From contig NC_092563.1 in the NCBI RefSeq assembly GCF_037975245.1, positions 10,505,001-10,569,000 on the forward strand: a stretch of 64,000 nt of DNA. Reading direction: 5' to 3'. Position numbers and translations under genes: made by a program. The notes under the pieces were generated by a model. That model saw nothing but the letters and a program-made list of their open reading frames with translations. It made no database searches and was not told the origin of the DNA. Positions 44,242-55,694 of this stretch are shown piece after piece (positions within the stretch are counted from its first letter, which is position 1; each line of letters opens with the position of its first letter). The DNA is from Apostichopus japonicus. Lineage: Eukaryota; Echinodermata; Holothuroidea; Aspidochirotida; Stichopodidae.

Positions 44242-47200
44242 ATGGATGAATTGATATTCGTTGTAGTATTGGTAACGTATGAATATCTATGATATTGCAC
44301 ATGTAGGCCCACAGGAAGGAACAAATGCTTCAAATACTGTGGCCTGTTTGATGTTTTTATAGCCTATGCCCATCGTTAGGCTTAAATTTAGGCTATGCCT
44401 GTTTTATATTATTTTTGGCAATAACCTACAGCGCACTATACAGGGCGAGAATAGGGTTATGATAATAACATAATTACTAGGATCCAGTTATGCCTTTTCT
44501 TCTCGAATGCAGTAGTTACTTCATGACCAATGGGTGTCACCATTCTTTGTGGGAAAACGAGTATGATTCACTAGGTCCCTACTGCATAAATCCCCTTGAA
44601 TTCATTACTGACTGGAATGTTTCCCCTAACTTTTCATTGTGACATTACTACTGAATTCTTCAATCTGCCTAGCCCTTACATACTTATAGAATTAGGTGAC
44701 CAGATGGCCCCGATTTCCTGAGACAATCCCAGATTTCACATAACCTATGCACAAGCACATGTATATCATACTCAATTATTTTGTACACTTAGAGAAGGAT
44801 TTTTTAAGTTTGTAGATTGCCATCAGGCAGGTGCAGTAATACTCTAGTGCTGTGTGAAAATTGCATATAGTCTGGACTAAGATGTGAAGTAAGGAATCAG
44901 TGTCAGATAAAAATCAGCCATTTTCAGTAGTTTATAAACATGAACCACAAGAATATGCATGTTCTCTGTTCATTTGCAGCTATGGATAAACAACATATCT
45001 CATGCCCAATTGGAAACACCATGCTCCAGGAGAGATTCCAGGCTTGCCTTGCAAATCATTGAAGAGGTTAATGTGAAATATTTCAAATTATTCTAATGCT
45101 TTGAGAGATAACTGTGTATTATTGCAGTGGAATATCAGCACTGATGTGTTTATATGATAAATTATTACATATGTATACTATACTCTGCACTAGTTTGAGT
45201 AGGTCATCCTCGACCGGCTTTGGCTCGCCTACTTGCGGTGGGCTTCATCTTCATCTCTACTGTAGATCGTAGTGGGTGTTCTGCTCGGTAGCCTGCACGT
45301 TCTTAGAAAGATCATCAGGTGACTGGTGGTTGGTGAAGTAGAGTGTCCTATCCGGTGTTTGTATGGTCGGGTGGTTTTTAGGCGACACGTAGAAACTAGC
45401 TCCAATCTTTTGTTTACGAGTATGCTTTTGTCTGCTTTCATGAAGACCAGTTTTTCTCCGAGACACAACAAGCATTTGTTGTTGACGGTTGCTGTGCTGG
45501 GAGATTATAGACCACACAATGCTGGAAATATGATTTCTTGTTTTAGGTCCATGATGTGTTAAGACAATTATGTTCCGTTCTTGTAACAACTTGAGAAAGT
45601 ATCTGTACTTGATTCTGTATGGAAAAGTGGAAACAGAATGTGTTGTTTCTATTTCCGCTAAAGGAATGCCTACTCTTATGTAACCTTTAAACATCATAAT
45701 TTGCTGCTCTTTCTGTATTGTTAAATGTTTGAATAGTCAGTATTACTGTTTATATATTTGAAAATAAATGCTTAACCAAGTCTTTGCTTATAATCAAAAT
45801 CACTTTTGTTTGCCAAATATTTAGCATGATAATAATTTCCTTTGTTACTAATTTCAGTGGCTTATTTTTAGGTGGGAGACTTTCATACCAATTACATTTC
45901 TAAGGAGGCTTATGACTGGCTGTTACTGTATTATTATTGATTTATTATGTTGGCAGGTTTTCGTTCCAATCTTTGAGGACACAGCGATGAGTATACCTTT
46001 CTCATGTCCTCTCAGTCCTAGCCGTAATGTTTATGGAGACAACGAGAAACACAAACTGTGGGAGGACACCAGTAGGTGGAGCTGTCAGTACTGTGGAAAA
46101 GCTTTCTTTGGTCAGGAATATCTTGACATGCACTTTGAAAACCGTCATCTTGAAACTATTAACCAGGTACAACAACAATTTCTGGCGCTTCTAGGGAATG
46201 GCTGGTGTTGTAAATTTCTGACATGTAACTTAGAAGTAACTGTTGCAAATATCTACTGTGTGTGTTGTTTCTTGCAGGTACTGTACTTCTAATGGACTAA
46301 TATTCAGTGGCAGTGCTAGGTGGTGCATTCTCCTCAATAATGTTGCTTGTTCCACAGTTAACCCCCACCCCAGTTGGCAGGAGTAAAATAAGATCAAGCC
46401 TTCCTTATGACAAAATTTCCTTTATGAGGGTGATATTAGGCATGAAAATGTTACACCTTTTGGGGACTTTGCCTCCTTGACCCCCACAGGGGCTGGAAAA
46501 CATTCCAAAGAAATTCTCTGGAATTTATTTCTGTGCTTAAGATACAAGAGAACTGTCTGAATGCAGTGTAGCTTCTGGGCTTCAATTAACTTCCAAAGAA
46601 ATTAAATTCCTCTTTCTGACATGAGCTTTTGTACTTTAAAGTTGCTATGAGAGAACAAAATATATTTCAAAATCCCACAACTTCTGGTGCTTCTCCCCCT
46701 GGACCCCGACTGGGGTGTTGAAATAAGTTCTGTAAAAATTTAATTAAGCTCTGAAATCACTACAAGCGAACAAAGAATATCTGAAAATGCTTGAGCTTAC
46801 GGGGGTTTGACCCTCTGGACCCCAACGAGGGTCCTGAGATAAATTCCAGAAAAATGTAAGTGTATTTCCTCTTTCTGATATGTATGTTTGCACTTCAAAA
46901 TTGCTACAAGGCAAACCAAAAGAAAGTGCTGCAACTTCTGGGAGACCTGCTCTCTCAGCCAATAACAGTGTGCAGTTTTAATTATAAACAAGTTGTCACT
47001 TTTTGTCAGTTGTGAATTTTACGCAAAAGTTAAAATATTGATAAATTAAATTTGGTTCACCGTTGAAGCCCTCTAAATTTTCCTGTGATGTGCAGTGTTT
47101 ACATGTGCATTTTAGCATTTCCAAAATGATTACCCCTCCCCCCCCCAACTGTTGCTTGTCCCTTCCCACTCCCCACTTTGGAATTTCTGGTGCTGCCACT

Positions 47201-50200
47201 GCTCATCATTAATGTATGCAATTATTGTTTAATATTTTGTGCTTTTGTTACATGTTATTATAAATCGTTTTTCTCCTTTTGAAGCTACAGTTGTAAATAA
47301 ACGCACTAAATAGTTTCTTCATGAATGTTAAATATATGCATTTTTCAGCCTCCTAATGGAGTATGCCTTGGCGATTTGTGTGACATCCTGAGGTGTGAAG
47401 TTCTTGATGTTATGTATCAAGCTAAAGACCCTTGCAATGAAACTCATTTGAGCACCCTTACATCAAAATGTGAGGTGAGTATTGTATGCAAAGTCAAGTG
47501 TGAATCTTTAAGATGCCTCAACGTTTGTTATTATTCTGTCGAACTAACACAGTTAAGTTCACATACAGAGATCAGACTCTCTCTCTTGAATGTTCTATAC
47601 TGTTGACTATACGTTCAATTTAGCTGGTATCATGACTCGCTCTTAATGACAATACTAATATAAGAAAGAAAAAGTGACTCCCTTCTTGGAAATTGTGTTA
47701 GCTTTGTCTATCTTGTAAATGAACAGGGTGCATGGATCTATGTTATTGACAAGTATGCATGTTTAAAAGTTCCTGCTGAGTGGTAGCAGTAAGGAGGTAT
47801 GAATATTGCATTCAGTGGAAGAAGGAAGGGTTCATCGGCTAAAGTATTTTTTAAACAATTATTTGGAGTGACAGAAACAAGTTATTGAGTTCTGGTTTAT
47901 CAACTTGCAGTGTTGATTTTCATTTTGTATTTTTCCTTTTGGCCATGCATAGAACGATTGCTTTAACTTTACTCAATATTTTTACCCTGCACATCTTTTA
48001 ATATATGTGGTCATTATTTTTTTGTTCTCTTTGCTCATCAAACAGAAAATCATGAAGCTGTGTGTTCCACCAGGATTATCAGGAATGAAAAAATACTCTT
48101 TTATTAGTGAGTTCCTTGTTGGTTTCGATGATAATTGTAACTTTTGCATTCATGATCATGGTGTGCGTGCGTGCGTGCGTTTGTGACGCCCAGCTTGTAA
48201 ACACGATACCTGAAGAAGGGAAGGTTTGACCAATTTCATATTAGGTGTGCAGAAGTACCACATTAAGTATAAGAAGCCTATTGTTTTTTCTGGAGGTTAA
48301 AGGTCATTTGGGGTCACCAGGGGTCAAATTGTGAAAAACATTGTAAACACTATATCTTTAAAAGGGAAGCTTGGAAAGACCTCATATTAGGTGTGTAGAA
48401 GTACCACATTAAGTACAAGAAGCCTATTGTTTTTTGTGGAGGTCAAAGGTCATTGCGGGACACCGGGGGGGGGGGGGTGGTTAATGGTCATGTAGGGTGT
48501 ATGTGTTCACATTCAGGAAGTGGGAGCCCCGAAACAGCCACGTGGCCTACATGCCTAGTGTGTGACAGCTTGGCTTGTAAACTCTCAAACCCAAAAATTA
48601 TTTGGTGGTTTAGCTACCTGTAACTGATATGCAGGTCCAGCATAGTTTGTAAGAGAACCCTATTGTATTTATTTTGAGGTTCTACAAGACACAAGTTCCC
48701 ATCATGGGTTATCTTCCTACCTAGTTTAAGCAACTCGGTCAGTTGTATAGGAGTTTGAAACAAACTTGTTACTAACATTTACACTTGACCACATGACCTT
48801 TGACCTCAGTTAACTTATTTATAATACTTCATACTCCCATTATACCTGTGAAGGTTGCATACCAATTCAGTTTTACCCTTGGCATTGTAACAAAAATTCA
48901 CTTTCACTTCAGTTGACTTTTAGTCTTTTACCTTTCGATTTGAGGTTCCTCGAGACCCAATTTCCCATCATGAAGAAAATAAGCCAAGCTGTTTGAGTTC
49001 TAGCACAAACTTGCTAATGTAGCAGACATGCACATACCCACAAAACAGGAAGAAGGACAGGTTTTAACCTCTCTCAGAGGTTAGACATCTGTTACCCTCA
49101 ATCACCCGTAACAGAAATATGAAAGTCAACTTTTATCATGTCAACCGCTGCTATGGCAACTGAGATTGCCGTAATGACCAACCGACTACAAGATCTCATC
49201 CTCCCTCAATAAGGAGTGATGAGGTTATACTACACCTTATAAACTTTGTTCAACTGATTTACCAGGTATACTAAAGTTTGTTACTTGCTAAACTGATTTA
49301 CAAGGTATACTAAAGTTTGTTACTTGGTGAACTGATTTACCAGGTATACTACACTTCATAAACTTTGTTCAACTGATTTACAAGGTATACTAAAGTTTGT
49401 TACTTGGTAAACTGGTTTACCAGGTATACTACACTTCATAAACTTTGTTCAACTGATTTACAAGGTATACTAAAGTTTGTTACTTGGTAAACTGATTTAC
49501 AAGGTATACAAAAGTTTGTTACTTGGTAAACTGATTTACCAGGTATACTAAAGTTTGTTACTTGGTGAACTGATTTACAAGGTATACTAAAGTTTGTTAC
49601 TTGGTGAACTGATTTACCAGGTATACTACACTTCATAAACTTTGTTCAACTGATTTACCAGGTATACTAAAGTTTGTTACTTGCTAAACTGATTTACAAG
49701 GTATACTAAAGTTTGTTACTTGGTAAACCCACATAGGGAAAAAGTTAACTTGGTTTGCATTGTTGTTTACGAGTCAAAACCAAATGTTTGTTAATCATAA
49801 ACCTAGTTGTTTACCATTTTGGGTGATGCAAAAGACTCAATAAATTGTTATGATAAAAGTCCCAATTATTAGATGTTGCACTTCATTTGAAATATGGATG
49901 GCATGATAACAAATGAAAAGTTGAGAACTATTGCAGAATTGTTGCTATTGAGTTATTACAGTTTTCCTATTTTCCCAATACAACAGTACACAGGCCCATA
50001 CAGCCAGTAACCTAACAGTTGAATCTGTCAGTTTCAAATGTTTTTCTCTCCTGTTTACAGATGACATGAGGTTAGCTGTCTGTGGTTTCCTAACTTGTGA
50101 TCGTTATGATGAAAGACCCATACAAGAGGTTAGTATTGTCACACTATTAAGTAGTGGTTTGCTTGCATTTTGCTGATGTTTGGGTTAATATGTAGCACAT

Positions 50201-51715
50201 TAAATAACCAGAGTACAGTATTGTCTTATCAGGGCCAACTGCAAAATGATTTTGCCTACAGAAAACAGGTAATAACTACCTGTCTTGTCTATAAACTGTA
50301 CTGGTAGGCATTCAGTCAGATATTTGTTTGATGTGAGCTATTTATGATTTGTTGTCAGTAACCATTTCTGCTTGTCAACTTAATTTATGTCTCAATCGGG
50401 TGTATAACTCATGAAGAAGGTATAGATTTCCAATATTGTGTTGTGAGTAAGTGAGTTGCATTGTTATTCATAAATTCAATGATCTTGTCCCTCAGAAAAT
50501 GAGGAACCTTCAGGGATGTGATGAATGGGATTTTGTTTAATAATCTCAAAAGGTAGCATCTGCAATGGATATTGCAAAGAGTTTTTGAGAAGTAAACAAA
50601 CCTTCTACTGTGTGCACATCAATAGAAATTTTGTCTGAATGAAACAGCGAAGATGTCCATTAAATAGCCCTAACTGGCATAGTTAAGATGTGTCAAAAAA
50701 GAGGAAAAAGGTCATTCTATGCAAGGAAAATCTCACTTTACATGAGCATTAGCAGTGCGGTTTATAACAGTCACTTCATGTTCAGTAATTAAAGCAATTA
50801 CAAAATATCTGGGGTACAGTTGGTTGATATAGTGAACTGGGTATGAGATTTGAAACCAAACCAACTTATAAAATCACAACTAAAAAGTTGCATTTGGAAG
50901 GTCACATGCAGTATTCAAATCTAAATATCTATTTCTTTATTGCAGACTTCATCTATCATGATGCTGTTTCTTGTGTTGGTTGGCATTTCATTCTTATTCA
51001 GTGCTGGAATCTTCCTTCTTCTCATTTTCACAGATGTCCTGTAAGTTGATCTTTAAGTTTTATAATAGGCAATTGTCTCTGATGTAGCAAGAAAAGAGGC
51101 ATTCACTTAAATACATCTAGGGATGCATTGAATTTGACATTCCAACCAGGCTGGATAATGGATTTGCCAGATTCTGTGCAATAAATAACTGTGATTAGAA
51201 CCTTATTGCTTTGTAGGCCACAGTATATAAAATTCCATAATATTGCCTGGCATTCTCAGGCATATAAATTAAGACAGTTTGGAGACGACCTGCTGCACAG
51301 TGTAATAAGCCCACAACTGTATAGATCCACAGCTGGAAATTAGATTAGAAATTCAAATATAAAGAGGATGTCCTCAGCCCTTAAACGGTGACAGTTAAAA
51401 CGTACTGGGTCTAAATCCAACGTTTCGTACACAAAGAGGAGAAAAATTATGTAGTGGCTAACAATGTTTGCTACTTGCTCATTTTGTATGCACTATACAG
51501 TTCCTTTGCTCCTTTCAAATTTAATATATTATGTGAATTTATAGAATGATGTATATATTTGTCTTTACCATCTTAGAGTCACTGAGACAATAGATCCAAA
51601 TTATCCTGACAGTTATGCCGAACGAAAGGACAAATATGTTGCGATCCGCATCCCTCGTGAAGATTCTGAGCTCAGATATCGACACCGTGAAGACTTTTAT
51701 GATGCTTATAGGTGA
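44242..51715 (+). CDS. Type I membrane protein with a single C2H2 finger (eight exons), unnamed
   Basis: Exons are 44242-44271, 44980-45066, 45957-46166, 47349-47474, 48046-48106, 50061-50128, 50946-51040 and 51577-51715. All have GT-AG borders and matching phases (0,0,0,0,1,0,2), giving 271 residues. The first exon (M-D-E-L-I-F-V-V-V-L) joins LWINNISHA to make a signal peptide, likely cut before QLETPC. A canonical C2H2 finger follows: C82, C85, H98, H103 (W-S-C-X2-C-X12-H-X4-H). Then comes a Cys-rich stretch (CLGDLC, DPCNE, KLCVPP, AVCGFLTC), one hydrophobic helix (about 198-222) and a charged, Arg/Asp-rich 46-residue tail. By topology the finger faces the lumen or outside, which is unusual. 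I do not recognise the family name or function. The exon chain is supported by phase; exon 1 is the least certain because it is short. Confidence 0.8.
45229..45700 (-). other. Open frame in an intron, possible transposon fragment
   Basis: A 146-codon open stretch (45697-45257) on the strand opposite the host gene, long for chance in this AT-rich DNA, followed by a GC-richer tail to about 45210. No start context or domain recognised. A repeat-derived coding fragment is the likeliest reading. Confidence 0.25.
48150..48500 (+). repeat. Foldback-family repeat, plus-oriented half
   Basis: After a short (GTGC)n run, two direct units about 144 bp apart share 'CATATTAGGTGTG.AGAAGTA', 'CCACATTAAGTA.AAGAAGCC' and 'TATTGTTTTTT'. 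They carry AGGTTAAAGGTCAT (about 48296) and a perfect AGGTCAAAGGTCA (48440-48452). The array ends in a run of G. It lies in intron 5 of the zinc-finger membrane gene. Confidence 0.75.
48770..49200 (-). repeat. Foldback-family repeat, minus-oriented half
   Basis: Contains TGACCTTTGACCT (48794-48806) and the AACTTTTATCATG-type words in the opposite orientation to 48150-48500. The pair forms a second foldback arrangement inside the same intron. Confidence 0.6.
49224..49729. repeat. ~39-bp minisatellite with two unit types
   Basis: About 12-13 tandem units of the type AACTGATTTACAAGGTATAC / TAAAGTTTGTTACTTGGT. A longer variant carrying CTACACTTCATAAACTTTGT recurs at spaced positions (49229, 49350, 49430, 49625), giving a higher-order pattern. 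It lies in intron 5 of the zinc-finger membrane gene. Confidence 0.9.
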
Positions 51716-53620
51716 CAGCAGGCTAATGATCAATGCTCCTGGTTTGGCAATCTATAGATATGTTGGTGAAGACAAAGAATATGTATTATGCAGTAGATGA
51801 CAGGGTACTAGTTAACATGTACAAACATCACTGATTCAGTTCAGATTGTCTATGCAAAGGATAATACAAGACTGTATCCATTTCAAAGGTGCCTTGTTGG
51901 TGGAATGAATATAAAGAAACTAACATGAGGCTTAAACTGCTGTTTTCTTCTACACTACTTCACAAGGAAGAAACTACATATGGTAACTGTATAGTTTGAT
52001 AATTTTGTATTTAAGTTTGCATAGCTGATCTTTGACAGAGTGGCATGTAAACAAGTGAATGTTGTTATTAAATGAAATATGTGCAAATAATTCACTTCTC
52101 ATCTTTGGCAGTTGTAGATGGAATGTGGTACCAGTATTTTTCTTGATTAGAATTTTGTATTCATCCAAATATTAAATTAACCATGAAATTCAATTTGTGA
52201 GGTTTGAGACGTGAGGTTCTTCTTTCAATACAATGCAAATTCTGCATGCAATAATCAAGTTATGATGGGCAGATACACTTCAGTATCTCTCTTTATCTGT
52301 TATTTATTTTGTTTTTTTATTTCATATGATCTTTTTTTACATTTAGACAAAATTGATCAAAGTTTAGGATAACTATTGGTGTTTTATAAATATGTGCAAT
52401 TGGAATTCAAATTTGAGCCGGTTCGTTCCCATAATGAAAATACTAACAGGTAAAATGTTGAAAATCACAACCTCTGTTATAAGGAGAGCAATTGTCACCT
52501 TTACAATCTGAAGATAAAGCAGTGTTATCTTTTAGTATGTATGCCAATCAATTAGCCTATTTTGACTGTTGGTATTTTTGGAGAGGCCATAACTAGTTAG
52601 GGTGGCCAGATGTGTTGCATTGGACATGTCCTGCAAGTCAATGCACTCTCCTCCATCTGGCATTACTTCTGGCCAGACACATGTATGTCAGTCTGGCATG
52701 TCTAATAAAGGAGTCAAAGCAAAACTAACCAATGTACATTCGATATTATTTACGGAATTCAACAGCTTCACATTGTCTGTGTGCTGTACTTTCTTGTGTG
52801 TGCATGAATATTCATGTATTTCCAACTGGGGAAAACAAGTACCATTTCATTACATTTGACATGTTAGCTTTCACACTAAATGTATTGAAATTCTATAAAT
52901 TCATTGTGTACATTTACTAGAATTAACAGTTTTTCCTCTGTAGACAAATGATGATTAAATTATAAAGAAAAAGACCTTTGCAGCTTAAGTGCCCTGATGA
53001 CATCATCCTTTCTGTTGTTGCCAGATGCTTTTACAAAATATCACAAATTTTGAGAATTTTATGTCTTCTGGATACAAAATATTTTAAATAGGGGGTCTGG
53101 GACAACATGTAGAAGGTGGAGTGTGTGGCCTGGGGAAGGTGTCTAAAGGGAGGGTGTCCCTTTTTGGAGAAAAAGGTGATAGTCTGTTAGAGCACAGACA
53201 TAACATAATCAAGAGTCGGTCTATAGGTCAGCACAAGACTTCCTCCAGTAACATGACATCCATCATCCATGTCACTGTGGCCAGAAAGCACTTTATACCG
53301 TTATGGCATATGGTGCACATAAGAGGTTTTCATGGTAGTTGAGATGCATATAGAAGAATGTACAAAGGGGGACTGCTTTTAATGTATTTACTTCCAATAT
53401 CACTAAACTTACAATCAGATACCAATAAGTGCCCTAACAAAGTTAACCTATAACTTTTGTATGCTAATGACATGGACAACATCACAAATCTGACATGTAA
53501 GAAATAACTAGACTATTTACACTTATGTTAATAAAGTATCATGTTTGCATAATCTTTATAACGGCATCATTTGAACATGAATAGAGACTTCAAAACATGA
53601 CATTCTTATGGATCATCATG
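51716..53620. other. Spacer between convergent genes
   Basis: Expected to hold the 3' UTR of the zinc-finger membrane gene. No canonical AATAAA was confidently assigned. No other gene seen. Confidence 0.35.
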
Positions 53621-55359
53621 TTTGACTACTTGCTGAAGGCAGGGAAGTAACCTATGCAGTCAAGTTTGCGTGTATGTGACGCCCTGCATGTATGTGTGTG
53701 TATGTGACGCCTTTGCTTGGAAACACAATATCTTGAGATAGGTACGCACTGCAGATCTCATATTTGGCATGTGCATTCATGATGTTTAGAACAAGAACCC
53801 TATTGTTTTGATGGAGGTCAAAGGTCATATGGGGTCAGCAGAGGTAAAAACATAAATCAAGTCCTTAATCTAAAGAACACAAACATAAAGGAAGCTCATA
53901 ATAGCACGGTAGTTTAGTGTAATACTGTATATATGGTTACACTATTCTGGAGAAGGTCAAATGTCATGTTTGGTCAGCAGAGGTCAAATCTTGAAAAACT
54001 TGTAACCACAATATTTCAAGAAACGTAACAGTAGATCTCCTATTTAGCATGTGGCTTCTGTGAATTGAGTGCAGGGTCCCTATTGTTTTTGACCGAGGTC
54101 AAAGGTCACTAAGGGTCAGCAAAGCTAAAAGTTTGAATATATTAAACCATTGTAAGGTCTAGAATCCACAGACTTCATACTAACATGGTAGATAACGGCA
54201 ATATTGTATAGCATTTAAACTCAGTTGTAGAGTAGGTCAAAGGCCGTTTAATGTCAGAAGAGCTCAAATCCAGATAATGCCATCACTTCTCCAATGAGCT
54301 GTTCAATGTTCTGTAATATCATGTTTAAATAGGGATTGAATTTTGCTAACCTTAAAGAACCATTGACTTGAAGCAAAATCAAAGTCTTATCTTGCAAAAA
54401 AAATCATTTTCAGCTGCAGTGCTATTAAGGTTTTTACACTTACCCCCTTGCTGACCTCAAATGACCTTCAAAATGAATTACAATTACTGGGCTCTTGTAC
54501 TCACTATAGGAAAGTCATATGCCAATATGACATCTGATGAAACTGCCTATCTTATGATGTCATGTTTAAAGAGTTTCTAGAGTGTTACCTCTGCTGCACC
54601 CAAAAGACATGTACCCTCCACCAAAAACGATAGCATTCTTGTACTCATTGTAGAGAATCCATAGCCATACATACCAGCCACTGCAGTTTACTATCAGGAA
54701 ATATCGTATTGACATAGTGTTCAAGTTTTGAAACCTGTTGACCTTAAATGAACTCTTGACCTACATCAAATTGTGTACAAACTATACATAATGCAAGGCT
54801 ATCATATCATGCATATATGAGCTACTTTCATGTTCTGGTTCTAGAGATATAGAACTTTTCATATCTTAACATTTTGCTCACTACTGTCCTCAAATGACCT
54901 TTGACCTCCAGAATCAATAGCGGTTGCTGAACTAATTACAGGAAATCCACATGCCAATTATAAGAACTGAATAGGGGACTTTCCTTGAACTATCATGATT
55001 ACAAGATTTTCATACATTTTTCTAACTGTTGACTTCAAATGACCTTTGACATTCATCAAAACCACTACAGATCGGCTACTCACCAATGGCAAGCTACACA
55101 TCAAGTTTGAACTTCCTGCAACTTCTACTTGAGAGATATTGTGTGATTGATTTTTTTAGACTTTGACCTCAATTGACCTTTGACCAATACCAACAACAAT
55201 CCACAACCAGTTCTACTCAATGGGGAACCTACAAACCAAATAGGAAAGCACCCCAGTTATCATTCTGAAGTAAAAGCATTTACGAGCAACTGTCACACAC
55301 ATGTAGTGCACACCATCACCATCGCATAGATGCTTTCAAGGGAATCAAATATTTAAATT
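53621..55359. mobile_element. ~1.7-kb foldback element with internal DR1 units
   Basis: The left end (TTTGACTACTTGCTGAAGGC ... CTATGCAGTC ... TGTATGTGACGCC) is mirrored at the right end (GTCACACACATG ... ATCGCATAG ... CAAGGGAATCAAA). The left half (to about 54270) holds direct units with AGGTCAAAGGTCA at 53815-53827 and 54096-54108 and weaker ones at about 53955 and 54226. The right half (from about 54440) holds inverse units with TGACCTTTGACCT at 54895-54907 and weaker ones at 55040 and 55174. No coding capacity. Confidence 0.7.
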
Positions 55360-55694
55360 AGAAAGCATAATAGGAAAGACCCTTCTTAAATTGTGTTTGT
55401 CTTTCCTCCAAAGAAAATAAAACTGTGTAAATAAACTTATCTCTCATTATCTCGACTCATTTTTCCACTTATCTCGACTCATTTTTCCAAGAATAAATGG
55501 AAAGAGGCCATTCTCAGAGGAATGATACCTTGTAAAAATGTATATACATGAGCTTTGTCAGGCAGGACCAATGCCCTAGACAGTAATCAACAACTCAGAA
55601 TCCACATGTCCTTTCATCCCATTGTTGTATGTATTATCACATTGTCCCACAAACATTGCAATGAGGACAAAAACCTACATTCCAACTTGTAAAC

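Noticed and set aside
49436-49636. Minus-strand ORF made of 13-residue repeats.
   Set aside because: It is only the translation of the 39-bp minisatellite in an intron.
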